Positions 12,359-23,785 are shown, numbered from the stretch's first letter. The stretch: DNA of 64,000 nucleotides from Pelodera strongyloides (GCA_036852015.1 JAANDG010000024.1:124001-188000); one strand, 5' to 3'. Notes: generated from the letters alone by a model not told the origin. Numbers and translations are program-made.

Positions 12359-12507
12359 TAGCCCGTATTCTCGGGTCGACGGGAATGTTCCGTTTGGGAG
12401 CTCATTCGTATGCACATTTTTCCTCCAGCTAGTCTAGATAGTCGAGAAATTTGCATACTAAGGATTTCCCAAACGGAACGTTTCCGTCGACCCGAGAATA
12501 CGGGCTA
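12359..12507. mobile_element. 149-bp MITE with about 43-bp terminal inverted repeats
   Basis: The left arm TAGCCCGTATTCTCGGGTCG continues into CGGAACATTCC-like sequence and is complemented by the right arm ending CGAGAATACGGGCTA. The ends begin and finish with TA, which would fit a TA target duplication as in Tc1/mariner-type MITEs. Confidence 0.8.
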
Positions 12508-12975
12508 ATAATGTTTCTCTGTGCTAATGGTAAGGCATCAGATATGTTTGAAGTTGCAACTTACACTTAGGATTACCAAGAAACAAATATGCCGTTTTCA
12601 CCAAACGGGAAATTTATCTTATGTAATTAATGTTTGCACCTCCAACAAAAAAATCAATATCTAAAAATGTTGTCGGAGACTGCGCAGAGGTGCAAAATTC
12701 AGATGTCTGTCGAAAAAGATCAAATTTCAGGACAAAAGGTTGAAGTGAACAATTTAACGGATTAACAAATCAGACGAGGCCATAGGACATAGATTATATA
12801 CCATATAAAAAAATGCTTCTACGTTTATGTACGATACAAAAATATGAGACTCATGGCCAAAGCAAGGTATTTAAAGTAAGCATTTAATAGTTACTTCTTT
12901 ATAATCTCTTTAAAATTATGTATTGTATTTGCTTGCCACTCCCCATCCCATCAGCTTACAATTAGAATTGAAAAG
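12508..12975. other. Non-coding stretch, nothing recognised
   Basis: AT-rich sequence without repeat structure or exon-like frames that I can support. Confidence 0.4.
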
Positions 12976-13070
12976 GCAGAGAGGGAGGGAGAGAGAGAGA
13001 GAAAGAGAGAGAGAGAGGAGGAGAGAGAGAAAGGGAGAGAGAAAGAGAGACAGAGATGCAGAGAGAGAAT
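12976..13070. repeat. (GA)n microsatellite, imperfect
   Basis: Purine-only tract of GA repeats with AA and GG interruptions. Confidence 0.9.
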
Positions 13071-13607
13071 GAAAAAAAAGAAAAAAGAGTCAGAAACACA
13101 TGAGAAAGACAGCGAGATAAAAGAATAGAGAATAGATAGCTTAAAGAGTAACACGATACTTACAAGTCTTTAAAACTTTAAATCCGAGCCGCACTCTCTG
13201 CCGAGTTCCGGTGCTCCAACCAACAAACTCGCCCTTCTAATTAGTCAATTTGCTCTTGACGTAATGGGAGATGCAACTACTTTTTCATTTTCCTTCAACT
13301 TATGCACGCACAAAACTTTATCGAAGTATGAATTTTGCTATGCGAGCAAGTTTGAGCTTTGAATGCACATTTTATATAACATCAGGAAGAAAGGTGCAAA
13401 CGCTGTTGGATTTTTGACCACATGAAAATGTATGGAAATAGATTACTTGGTATCCCATATATCATGAACGTCAATGTGGTAGATCTTATTGTTGAAAAAA
13501 AGAAACACTGCTAACCACACTCAAATCCGCCCTCAGGGAAATACATAAAAATAGAAACAACATCAAGAAGAACAAACGACACACCGAAACTCCATGGTCA
13601 AGAATCG

Positions 13608-13965
13608 TTAAAGGGATCGGCTCACCTTAAATTGTGTCTGTTTTTTTTGTTTCTTTATTTTCTATAAGGGATAATAAAAATTTGGAATAGAAAAAGTAGT
13701 GTTCAATTTCAATACTCACGAAGATATTGGGTGATAAAGTGGTGGATTGATCGGGCCGAAATGCAAAAAGGGCAATTATCCTATAAAGGCAGGACAATTG
13801 CCCTTTTTGCATTTCGGCCCGATCAATCCACCACTTTATCACCCAATATCTTCGTGAGTATTGAAATTGAACACTACTTTTTGTATTCCAAATTTTTATT
13901 ATCCCTTATAGAAAATAAAGAAACAAAAAAAAGAGACACAATTTAAGGTGAGCTGATCCCTTTAA
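13608..13965. mobile_element. TTAA-flanked palindromic MITE 1 (358 bp)
   Basis: Bounded by TTAA on both sides, with TTAAAGGGATCGGCTCACC at the left and the complementary GGTGAGCTGATCCCTTTAA at the right. The two halves are complementary along almost their whole length around a short loop (TATCCTATAAAGGCAGGA), so the same 71-residue frame appears on both strands; that frame is not a gene. It shares its AGGG ends with the elements at 14880, 41930 and 49468. Confidence 0.9.
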
Positions 13966-14256
13966 AATTTGTTTTCTGAATAGTATGGGACGATTCAAGT
14001 CAAATATGGCTAATTGTAAGCATAATTTTATTGCGGTCCATTGTTATACAATACACGTCGTTTCAATTCTTTTAAAAGGATTTTACGTGGCTCAAGTAGG
14101 AAGTCCGGGCTGTTTATAAAAAAAAATATTGCATTCTAATTGTCATGATGGTGTTCTTTTCTGAATATGACAACACTGGACTAAAGACTAAACAACCCCG
14201 AACTATGACCAGTGCTACGAATGAATGAATACAACGTGAAAATTGGCATGCAAGCG

Positions 14257-14400
14257 GTGTGAACCCGTTCTCACAACATTTCGCCTCAGGCTTTTCGCGT
14301 GCAAGCGGCGTGCAATCGGCATGCAAGCGGCGTGCAAGCGGCGTGCAAGCGGCGTGAAATCGGCGTGCAAATTGCACGCCATTCCCATTCCGCGTGCACT
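14257..14400. repeat. 11-bp tandem repeat (GCAAGCGGCGT)
   Basis: Six or more imperfect copies of GCAAGCGGCGT around 14310-14375 with related GC-rich flanks. Similar GCGTGCAAGC-rich sequence lies near 31510-31620 and 38340-38460, so the surrounding element is dispersed. Confidence 0.7.
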
Positions 14401-14515
14401 TTTTGCAAGTCACCACATTGCCAACTGCATTTAGACGCCATGCTCACTTGACTTGCACTCCCAACACGCCAAGTTTCGTCAGTGTATATAAATCGCTATC
14501 AATAATTAAAGTATG

Positions 14516-14545
14516 TTAAAGGGAGAGGCTCACGAGAAAAAAGTT
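14516..14545. mobile_element. Single end of a TTAAAGGG MITE (truncated)
   Basis: TTAAAGGGAGAGGCTCACGAG resembles the left end of the MITE at 13608, but no matching right end was found. Probably a truncated or decayed copy. Confidence 0.4.
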
Positions 14546-14879
14546 TTCCTCTATTAAATTGCAAGCACATAATTCGGAAGAGGAAAGCTGATGTGTAACA
14601 CAATGGACTTAATACTACGACACGTTACGGTTGTGAATTTTTCTGACAATGAGACTCGGTTACTTAGCGTTTATGTATAGCCGTTTTCTTCACTGCTTCA
14701 AATTTTATTAAAAAAACTTTGAAAAAACTAAATGTCAGTAATGAAGCGAGGTGCTTGATTATTTATGTGAGAATTAATCGCTCGGCGCTCTTCTTCCCTT
14801 TTCTCTCTCAACTAATGCCAAAAGGAAAGTTTATGATAATTAGTAATACCTTACACAAAGCAACAAGTCGGGATTTAGA

Positions 14880-15276
14880 TTAAAGGGACAGGCCCATCAA
14901 AATAAACCTATATTTACGATACGTTCATAATGACTATCAAGCATTTTTATTACAATATATACAAACTAAATTTCACCATTATTCGCCCTAGACAACTTTT
15001 TTCCAATGCGCTCCACGCATATGTATACCATAAAACTGCAGATTTCAAAACTATATATGCAAATTTTAATCGCATTATAATTTCACGATAAATTTGCATT
15101 GACGACAAGGATATTTGCGGCTTTACGGTATACATTTGATCTGAGCGCATCGGAAAAAAGTTTCCCATGGCAAATAAATGTGAAATTTAGTTTGCATATA
15201 TTGTAATAAAAATGCTTGATAGTCACTATGGACGTATCGTAAATATAGGTTTACTTTGATGGGCCTGTCCCTTTAA
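14880..15276. mobile_element. TTAA-flanked palindromic MITE 2 (397 bp)
   Basis: TTAA, AGGGACAGGCCCATC at the left and its complement GATGGGCCTGTCCCT, TTAA at the right. Long inverted arms include ATATTTACGATACGTTCAT and its counterpart near 15225. No coding frame of its own. Confidence 0.9.
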
Positions 15277-16160
15277 TGTAAAATGTAAACTTTAAAAGCT
15301 CGCTCTCATAATATATGTAAAGTATTAGAAGTCAACTCCGGCAAAAGCTATGACCAAAACAATAACTAGTATATCTTCTAATTGTAAGATGTTTTACCAA
15401 AAATTTCTCGCATAGTTTTCTATCAAATGGATATCACCAAGATCAGGTGGATAATTTGGAATGCTAAGTTACATAAAACCGACAGAAGAAATATTTTTGA
15501 CTGTTACATGATGAACTGATGCCTCATACATTTTTAAATAAACCAAAGAAAATATAAATAAATTCAGAAATCCTATGGTGCAAATACCCAGGATAAGTCA
15601 GGAGGGAGAGCCGTGCATTTTGAAACTATGGCCTGGGAAAAGAAATCACAGACAACAATCCATCAAAAGTTCCACACACTCTGATCTCCTGGATGGAGGT
15701 GTGTTATGCTTCTTCAAAAAAGATTTAACCATAGTCCGTTTCCAATAGGCACAGAGTTTATGTGATCTAATGGTTGGAGAGTAATTTTACACAAACCATG
15801 TAATACGGGTACACTCGGGGCTGATGAGCTACCACTACCAGCGTTGCATGATAATACGGTGACCTATTTTTGAAACTTTGGATGAGCATTGCATCAAATG
15901 TGTGCATACACTGTTACTAAAGGTTAACTATGCTGTTGGATAAGTTACTACGGTACTCACTGTGACGAAAAGGAACGCAAACAAATTCTTGGAACTAGTT
16001 TGGCGAACAAAATGGTAATAATAATTAATAATTTATTACGCACACATAAAATTCATGAGAAAAATATATGCAACGTACAGTTTTGTCGAGTAAAGCAACA
16101 GTCAACAGTAGCACAAATACAAAAATGAAGAATAAATAAAGTGACACATTATACAGAAAT
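15277..16160. other. Non-coding stretch, nothing recognised
   Basis: No exon-like frame or internal repeat that I can support. Confidence 0.4.
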
Positions 16161-16388
16161 CTATGAAGCTAAGTGCGGAGTTTCCTCAATCATAATAGAA
16201 GTTCTATGTACAAATGAATGCCTACGAACCATTTTAGTTGCTCTGGGAATAACGATCCTACTCCTGCCCCTACGGGAAGAGTAAGCAAAGGGTCTGAACT
16301 TGAACATTCTCTGCAAGCTCGCACCACATTTCCCAGCTAAAATTTTTCGTAGCATTTTAGCATCTGCTCTTTTTCTACGATTCACAAG
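16161..16388 (-). pseudogene. LINE reverse-transcriptase ORF, C-terminal segment
   Basis: Minus-strand frame starting LLVNRRKRADAKMLRKIL and ending ...EETPHLAS. This is the family's C-terminal region after the RT domain (basic NRRKRAD-type motif, LRKIL, later Arg-rich patches). It continues directly from the segment at 16655-16906 once the 260-bp insertion between them is removed. Part of a 5'-truncated non-LTR element; only the RT end and tail remain. Confidence 0.7.
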
Positions 16389-16391
16389 TAA

Positions 16392-16651
16392 TGGGGTTTG
16401 CAAGTATGCCAAAAACCGCGAGTTTTCCTTGCAAGTATCAATTCGCAAAATCGTGTGCTTTTTACACAACTTTACCGTAACTTTGACACATCCGCACTAT
16501 AGAAAATCCGCCATCAAAGACACTTTTTGTTGAACAATTGGTCCCGTGGCGATCGGTCGTAAAAACTGCCTGTAGATATGCTCGTGTAGTGCCAAGATAC
16601 GGTAAATTTTTCGATACTTGCAAGGAAAATCGGGCATACTTGCAAACCCCA
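16392..16651. mobile_element. PIF/Harbinger-like MITE inserted in the LINE (260 bp)
   Basis: It has perfect 19-bp terminal inverted repeats (TGGGGTTTGCAAGTATGCC) and is flanked by a 3-bp TAA duplication (16389-16391 and 16652-16654). A TWA target site is the signature of PIF/Harbinger elements. Subterminal sequence TTTTCCTTGCAAGTATC is also inverted at the other side. Excising it with one TAA restores the LINE frame (KLDL then LVNRRKR). It has no transposase, so it is non-autonomous. Confidence 0.85.
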
Positions 16652-16654
16652 TAA

Positions 16655-16906
16655 ATCTAATTTCAAAGCGTCATTTCTTACACTGGGAGGGGGCGTATCA
16701 GCATATCTAAGTAAATGAGATCGCATAAAAACACGCTTGGTAAACATTCGTTGAATTCTTTCTAAGGCTAATTTGTCTCTCTGCTTGTACGGGTTAAATA
16801 CAACGGAACCTGATTCGAGAATAGACCTCACATATAAACAATAAGCTAGAACAAGGATCTTTGCTTTGTGAGTTTTTAGTGTACGAAAAAGGGCAAACAT
16901 CCTCTT
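16655..16906 (-). pseudogene. LINE reverse-transcriptase ORF, middle segment
   Basis: Minus-strand frame beginning KRMFALFRTLKTHKAK and containing LAYCLYVRSILESGSVVFNP and ERIQRMFTKR, the typical end of the RT and thumb region of non-LTR retrotransposons (YVRSILESGS motif). It joins the segment at 21509-21928 exactly when the Helitron-like element is removed. Confidence 0.85.
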
Positions 16907-18308
16907 TCTACATGGTAGTAATATAGAGCAGTTCTGTCTGTCTGTCACGTTTCAGATCGTTGGTTAGCAGTAGAGCTAAGGACTTGGGTCTTCGGCCTTA
17001 GGGTCCTTAGCGAAAATTAAGAATTAGCTTTTTTCCGATTATCGATTGCTTATCAGATAATCGATATCTGATAACCGAAAAAATGAAACCTATCCTAAGC
17101 GCATCCACTATCGACGTGATGAAAAATGATCAAATCAAAAATCGATAAATCGATAATCTAAATTTTGGCAAGTTGCCAACTGAACTTAAGCACCTCCCAG
17201 AACATAGTGAAATGACATAAAACGGTGAAAAATTTATCGAGAGCTTCAGACCTGGGACCCTGGCTAACGTGGTCAGGCTGGAGAACGAAGAATGTTGGCA
17301 CAGAAAAAAATCAATAATCAATCGATAATTTTTCCAAGAGCCAAAAATCGCCTTAGGAGTAGAGATAGAGACTCGGGCCCTCTGATCAATATTGTTCAGC
17401 TTCGAAAGATAAGTTGAATAGTGAAATTGAAAAAATCAATATCGATCGATAATCCATAGAAATTGCAAAAACAGATCCATAATCGGCTTAGGAACAGAGA
17501 TAGAGACTCGAGCCCTCTGATCAATATTGCTCAACTTCGAAAAATAAGTTGAATGGTCAGGTTGAAAAAATCAATATCGATCGATAATCCATAGAAATTG
17601 CAAAAACTCTACATGGTAGTAATATAGAGCAGTTCTGTCTGTCTGTCACGTTTCAGATCGTTGGTTAGCAGTAGAGCTAAGGACTTGGGTCTTCGGCCTT
17701 AGGGTCCTTAGCGAAAATTAAGAATTAGCTTTTTTCCGATTATCGATTGCTTATCAGATAATCGATATCTGATAACCGAAAAAATGAAACCTATCCTAAG
17801 CGCATCCACTATCGACGTGATGAAAAATGATCAAATCAAAAATCGATAAATCGATAATCTAAATTTTGGCAAGTTGCCAACTGAACTTAAGCACCTCCCA
17901 GAACATAGTGAAATGACATAAAACGGTGAAAAATTTATCGAGAGCTTCAGACCTGGGACCCTGGCTAACGTGGTCAGGCTGGAGAACGAAGAATGTTGGC
18001 ACAGAAAAAAATCAATAATCAATCGATAATTTTTCCAAGAGCCAAAAATCGCCTTAGGAGTAGAGATAGAGACTCGGGCCCTCTGATCAATATTGTTCAG
18101 CTTCGAAAGATAAGTTGAATAGTGAAATTGAAAAAATCAATATCGATCGATAATCCATAGAAATTGCAAAAACAGATCCATAATCGGCTTAGGAACAGAG
18201 ATAGAGACTCGAGCCCTCTGATCAATATTGCTCAACTTCGAAAAATAAGTTGAATGGTCAGGTTGAAAAAATCAATATCGATCGATAATCCATAGAAATT
18301 GCAAAAAC
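16907..18308. repeat. 701-bp tandem duplication at the 5' end of the Helitron-like element
   Basis: 16907-17607 and 17608-18308 are essentially identical, including the terminal TCTACATGG at the start of each. Each copy carries a hairpin around GGACTTGGGTC...GGGTCCTTAG and two of the 135-bp units. Identical 63-residue open frames at 17130 and 17831 are by-products. Confidence 0.9.
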
Positions 18309-20060
18309 AGATCCAGAATCGGCTTAGGAACATAGATAGAGACTCGAGCCCTCTGATCAATATTGTTCAGCTTCGAAAGATAAGTTGAATAGTGAAATAG
18401 AAAAAATCAATATCGATCGATAATCCATAGAAATTGCAAAAACAGATCCAGAATCGGCCTAGGAACAGAGATAGAGACTCGAGCCCTCTGATCAATATTG
18501 CTCAACTCTCAAAGATAATTTGAATTGTGAAATTAAAAAAATCAATATCGATCGCTAATCCATAGAAACCGCAAAAACAGATCCAGAACCGGCTCAGGAA
18601 CATAGATAGAGACTCGAGCCCTTTGATCAATATTGCTCAACTCTCAAAGATAATTTGAATTGTGCAATTGAAAAAATCAATATCGATCGATAATCCATAG
18701 AAACCGCAAAAACAGATCCAGAATCGGCTTAGGAACAGAGATAGAGACTCGAGCCCTTTGATCAATATTGCTCAACTCTCAAAGATAATTTGAATTGTGA
18801 AATTGAAAAAATCAATATCTATCGATAATCCATAGAAATCGCAAAAACAGATCCAGAATCGGCTTAGGAACAGAGATAGAGACTCGAGCCCTCTGATCAA
18901 TATTGCTCAACTTCGAAAGATAAGTTGAATAGTGAAATAGAAAAAATCAATATCGATCGATAATCCATAGAAATTGCAAAAACAGATCCAGAATCGGCCT
19001 AGGAACAGAGATAGAGACTCGAGCCCTCTGATCAATATTGCTCAACTCTCAAAGATAATTTGAATTGTGAAATTAAAAAAATCAATATCGATCGCTAATC
19101 CATAGAAACCGCAAAAACAGATCCAGAACCGGCTCAGGAACATAGATAGAGACTCGAGCCCTTTGATCAATATTGCTCAACTCTCAAAGATAATTTGAAT
19201 TGTGCAATTGAAAAAAAAAATCAATATCGATCGATAATCCATAGAAACCGCAAAAACAGATCCAGAATCGGCTTAGGAACAGAGATAGAGACTCGAGCCC
19301 TTTGATCAATATTGCTCAACTCTCAAAGATAATTTGAATTGTGAAATTGAAAAAATCAATATCTATCGATAATCCATAGAAATCGCAAAAACAGATCCAG
19401 AATCGGCTTAGGAACAGAGATAGAGACTCGAGCCCTCTGATCAATATTGCTCAACTTCGAAATATAAGTTGAATAGTGTAATTGGAAAATCAATATCGAT
19501 CGATAATCCATAGACATCGCAAATAAAGTGCCAAAACTGGGCTTAGGAGTAGAGATAGAGACTCGAGCCCTCCGATCAACATTGTTCAACTTCGAAAACC
19601 AAGTTGAATGATGAAATTGAAAAATCGATATCGATCGATAATCCATAGAAATTGCAAAAACAGATCCAGAACCGGCTTAGGAACATAGATAGACTCGAGC
19701 CCTCTGATCAATATTGCTCAACTTCGTAAGATATGCTCAATAATGAAATTTAAAAAAATCAATATCGATCGATAATCTATAAAAATCGCAAAAACAGATC
19801 CAGAACCGGCTTAGTAGTCGAGATAGAGACTCGAGCCCTCTGATCAATATTAGTTGAAAGATGAAATTGAAAAAAATCAATATCGGTCGATAATCCACAG
19901 AAATCGCAAAAAGAGATCGAGAACCAGCTTAGGAACAGAGATAGAGACGAGCCCTCTGATCAATATTGCTCAATCGCCAAAGATAAGCTGAATTGTGAAG
20001 TGAATATCGATCGGATTCACAAAAATCGCAAAAATGGTCTTAGGAGTAAAGATAAGAGCT
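17330..20060. repeat. About 135-bp tandem repeat array
   Basis: About 20 units with the core AATATCGATCGATAATCCAT, CAAAAACAGATCCAGAATC and GACTCGAGCCCTCTGATC. A higher-order period of about 540 bp (four units) is visible: 18310-18849 recurs at 18850-19393 with only an A-run difference. Units become more divergent toward 20 kb. No protein is encoded. Confidence 0.9.
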
Positions 20061-20089
20061 CAGCTCTCCGGTCAATATTGCACAGCTTC

Positions 20090-21480
20090 TGAAGGTGAAA
20101 TAACATCCTCTAAAGTAAACCACAACGAACGTTGATGCGAGCGAGGCGGGCCGAAGCCTCGCCGAGTGAGCTAACGACTATAAATCAGAATCCCTCGATC
20201 AACATTGCTCAAATTTAAAAGATAAGTTGAATGTTGAAATTCAAAAAATCAATAGCGATCGATTATCCATAGAAATCCCCAAAATGGTCTTAGGAGTAGT
20301 GATAGAGCTGAGCACTCTGATCAACATTGCATAAGTTCCGCTATGATCAACATTCAGGTGAAATAAGATTCTCCTAAGAAAACCACAACGAACGTTGATG
20401 CGAGCGAGGCGGGCCGAAGGCCCGCCGAGTGAGCTAACGACTATAATCCCGATTCTTAATCAAAATCCTCAACATTGAGCCATATTAATGCAATAGCTTA
20501 AAGATAAAGGTGGAAATGAACTTCAGTGCTCAAGTGAAGCTCGCATCCTAAACCGCTTCTCGATCACGCTTCTGCTTCAGAATTTATGACGTCAAACATA
20601 AGTCGACGTGCAAATTTCGCCGTAGCTCAAAGAAAACATAACTACGATAACGATGGAAATGAACAACCTTAAATCATAGTGAACGTCGGGCGAGCGAAGG
20701 CGGGCCGAAGGCCCGCCGAGCGAGCTAACGACTAAAGTCCGAATCTCTTAAAAAAATCTTTAAAAAATCAAAATGAAGATGATAATCCCGAATCTTAATC
20801 AAAATCTTCAAAATTGAGCCATATTAATGCAATAGCTTAAAGATAAAGGTGGAAATGAACTTCAGTGCTCAAGTGAAGCTCGCATCCTAAACCGCTTCTC
20901 GATCACGCTACTGCTTCAGAATCTATGACGTCAAACATAAGTCGACGTGCAAATTTCGCCGTAGCTCAAAGAAAACATAACTACGATAACGATGGAAATG
21001 AACAACCTTAAATCATAGTGAACGTCGGGCGAGCGAAGGCCCGCCGAACGAGCTAACGACAAAAGTCCGAATCTCTTAAAAAAATCTTTAAAAAATCAAA
21101 ATGAAGATGAAGCTAATTCAGTGTAGCGCCAATCTGTACCTTAACTTCAAACATTGAAATCGTTAGCTTATCAAAATCTCAAGCTCAAGCTAAAGCCATA
21201 TCGCTAGAGCGAGGCGCGCGCCAAAGAAAACATAACTACGATAACGATGGAAATGAACAACCTTAAATCATAGTGAACGTCGGGCGAGCGAAGGCGGGCC
21301 GAAGGCCCGCCGAGCGAGCTAACGACTAAAGTCCGAATCTCTTAAAAAATCTTTAAAAAATCAAAATGAAGATGAAGCTAATTCTGTGTAGTGCCAATTC
21401 TGAACCTAAACTTCAAAAATTAAAATCGATATCTTATCAAAATCTCAAGCTCAAGCTAAAGCCATATCGCTAGAGCGAGG
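20090..21480. repeat. About 339-bp long-period repeats with GC-rich hairpins
   Basis: The block from about 20455 recurs at about 20794 (offset 339) and partly at 21220-21490. Each carries a GC-rich palindrome (GCGGGCCGAAGGCCCGCCGAG) followed by AGCTAACGACT; five such hairpins lie near 20146, 20407, 20698, 21030 and 21293. The sequence before the 3' terminus (AGCCATATCGCTAGAGCGAG) is also present internally near 21195. Confidence 0.85.
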
Positions 21481-21508
21481 CGCGCGCGCAGCGCGCGCCG
21501 AGCTCTAG

Positions 21509-21928
21509 TCGAGCCTGGTTACCAATAAACGACACATGCCTAGAAAAACTAAGATTTTCGGTAATAAAAAAGCCTAAGTCCTTAACTTCAGTTACCTTCG
21601 AAATTACAGTACCATTGCAAATATAGTCTGGTTTGGGATTTCGAGCACCAATATATAGTGCTTGACACTTGTGAGGTGCCAACGGCAACTGAAAGCTAAC
21701 CGACCACTCATAAACAAAGTCTATTGATTGTTGCAAGTGAACAACATCATTAGCTGATTTGATAATGTTGCCAGTGGTAATGGTAATTGGTACATGAACC
21801 ATTAGAGTGTTTGTTATCGAGTAACCACCCCGGTAATCCTCATTCTTACGAGATCCTAACAATAAGCTGTGATGCGGAGCTTGTGTAATAAATCCAAGAA
21901 CTTTGACAAGTGAATCTCTCAGAAGGTA
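21509..21928 (-). pseudogene. LINE reverse-transcriptase ORF, RT palm segment
   Basis: Minus-strand frame with DVVHLQQSIDFVYEWS, LPLAPHKCQALYIG, NGTVISKVTEVKDLGF and LSFSRHVSFIGNQAR, typical of the palm-to-thumb part of CR1/Jockey-type non-LTR reverse transcriptases. The YADD catalytic box expected just upstream is not visible; the frame there is altered, and a TGA follows at about 21930. The element is 5'-truncated and dead. It continues at 16906. Confidence 0.8.
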
Positions 21929-21929
21929 T

Positions 21930-23084
21930 CAATTTATCAATCTCGCATACATTCGCTAATGACGAGATAAGACACCATTAACATTCCGGTAAAAACTTCT
22001 CAAAGCCATTATTCAATGATGGAGGTATTAATCTTTAAAAAAAGCAGTTGATTAGAGACAGTGGAGGCTACTTTTTTTGCAATGGAACGATGGGCTGTAC
22101 TGTGAATAAGATGAAAACTCACACTAAATATAATCTTAACATGTACTTCACAACAGTTTTAAAAAGAATTCACAACGATTTGGCAGTCTGTATAACCCGA
22201 AGATCAGATCGTGGATATAAAACGCATATTTCCGACTTCTTTGCCCCAAACCTCGTAACCATTATTGACACTTTTATGTTTATGGGAGGCCGGCGAACCA
22301 ACCACTAGAATCACAAAGGGCGCCAACAAACATCTGTGGTTTGTGCTTGCGCTGAACGGGAACGACATTCGAGTCTGGTAATGATTTAGTGTTATTTGTA
22401 CTGACAAGCTGAGCTATATACAAACTGACGAGGCATACGTATATACTAATTACAATATATATAAGCTTGCATATGTGAACGCAAGAAAAAAAAAACTAAA
22501 TTTCCTCTGTAATGTAGAAGTCTTTTATTGATTCCAAAGAATCAAGACTACTTTTTTCAATATTAAAACTTTGTGGAAAATGTTTTATTAAAATTTCTTG
22601 TACATCTTAAAGTACTACTCTATGTGGTTCAATAGTAGAGGAATGATTAGTATAGTATATGCATATAAGTTAATATACAATTAGGTTGGGTACATACTGG
22701 TTGAGTGCAAGCATAAGCGAATAAAATGCAACAAAACACCGGTAAACAAATTAATGAATTAATAAGAAAACTAAAAGGTTCATTTTGAGGCAGTAATATA
22801 TAAAGCACATTGAGGACATATGTGAGCTCTAGGATACGCATGATGAAATAAATATATTAAAAAATACAAATAAAATAATAATCCCCAAGATCGCAGAATG
22901 TATTTTTTCGACGAAAAATTATTACAGTCACTCATATTCACAGTAACGAGTCTTATGGGTTTTCATTGGCTATACTATTGTTGTGTTTTGTTAACAAGCA
23001 AAGAAATAAATATAAAGTCGTTCTCGTTCACATTACAGTAAAAATGAGCGACTGAACGAAAATATGCTTCAAGTTTGAACTCTC
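21930..23084. other. Non-coding stretch, nothing recognised
   Basis: AT-rich; no RT sequence upstream of the LINE fragment could be recognised, and no exon-like frames. It lies 3' of the minus-strand EF-hand/Thr-rich locus. Confidence 0.4.
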
Positions 23085-23649
23085 TTAGATTCTGATCTTG
23101 GAAGGATTGATTGTTGTGGAGGGTTCGACTTCTGCTTCATACTCTTCTTCTACCAATTCGAGATCTGTGTCAGTGCCAGCTTCTTGGTTGACTTGTGATG
23201 GGGTTTCTGAAAGTTTTTATGTTTCAGGCGTATTTATCAGTGTATATGATGCTTTCCTGGTTTAGTGCACAACGAGTTTCGCTGCCGTTTTAGGCTTCAG
23301 TTACAGTGCGGCTGTCGCACCCATCATGAGAAAGAATACTGCGGAAACCTCGATTGATTCGTTATTTCAACACGTTAAGTCTAGAATCATAGGCGTGAAA
23401 AACATATGGCGGTGCACAGTACACACAATGTATTTAGAAACAGTCGAGTACATATATGAGTACATATTAGAAACTGTACTCATATATGTACTCATATAAG
23501 AAACTGTGACCTACTGCTCAAATGTCAAAACGTTGACATATCTTACCCTCAGCTGTTTTCTTGGTCGTCTTCCCACTTCGCTTGTCCAGTATTTCCCTCA
23601 TTTTCTCCTTTTCTTCTCGCATCGCTTCATCAAACTCGGCAGGAATTTC
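23085..23649 (-). CDS. Alternative last two exons of the Thr/Glu-rich gene
   Basis: Exon K (23547-23649) starts after CGCTTTAAG and encodes EIPAEFDEAMREEKEKMREI and a Lys-rich stretch; its donor is GAGG|GTAAGA. Exon L (23085-23206) starts after ACTTTCAG, encodes an acidic tail (GTDTDLELVEEEYEAEVE) and stops at TAA. K to L agrees in phase 1. K is in phase 0 with a donor inside the preceding exon (AATAAG|GTGGGC at 23937), so skipping the TAA at 23859 gives a longer isoform. K's acceptor lies at the edge of a repeat copy. Confidence 0.6.
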
Positions 23650-23651
23650 CT

Positions 23652-23785
23652 TAAAGCGAAATACCGGCCGGTTTTTGAAACACATCGAGTACACCATCAT
23701 TCTTATGCGGCTTATGCAAATGAACGTAAATAAGAATAAAAAAGCGTGCTAAATTCGAGCCCACTTAGCATAAATACGTAGACAA
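23652..23785. mobile_element. TTAAAGCG-type inverted-repeat element, truncated copy
   Basis: TTAAAGCGAAATACCGGCCGGTTTTTGAAACACATC matches the left part of the element at 27054-27231 in the same orientation for about 120 bases, then diverges; the right terminus is missing. Related starts (TTTAAAGCGG) occur near 25770 and 39850. Confidence 0.7.

Larger units (their letters stand above)
16907..21508. mobile_element. Helitron-like element packed with tandem repeats (4,602 bp)
   Basis: It begins TCTACATGG and ends with a GC-rich hairpin (GCGCGCGCGC-A-GCGCGCGC) followed by CGAGCTCTAG, matching the Helitron pattern of 5' TC and 3' hairpin plus CTRR with no target duplication. It sits between two T residues of the LINE; its removal restores the RT frame (SFIGNQAR then KRMFALF). 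Inside are a 701-bp tandem duplication, about 20 units of 135 bp, and larger units of about 339 bp. No Rep/helicase frame is seen, so it is non-autonomous. Helitron-like elements carrying internal tandem repeats and inserted at T|T are known as Helentron-derived HINEs; the assignment is by architecture only. Confidence 0.75.

Noticed and set aside
13627..13946. Identical 71-residue frames on both strands
   Set aside because: They arise because the MITE at 13608-13965 is a palindrome.
17130..18022. Two identical 63-residue minus-strand frames
   Set aside because: Products of the 701-bp tandem duplication in the Helitron-like element; no start context, homology or splice partners.
22048..22308. 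86-residue plus-strand frame
   Set aside because: No family resemblance, no splice context, and composition like surrounding non-coding DNA.
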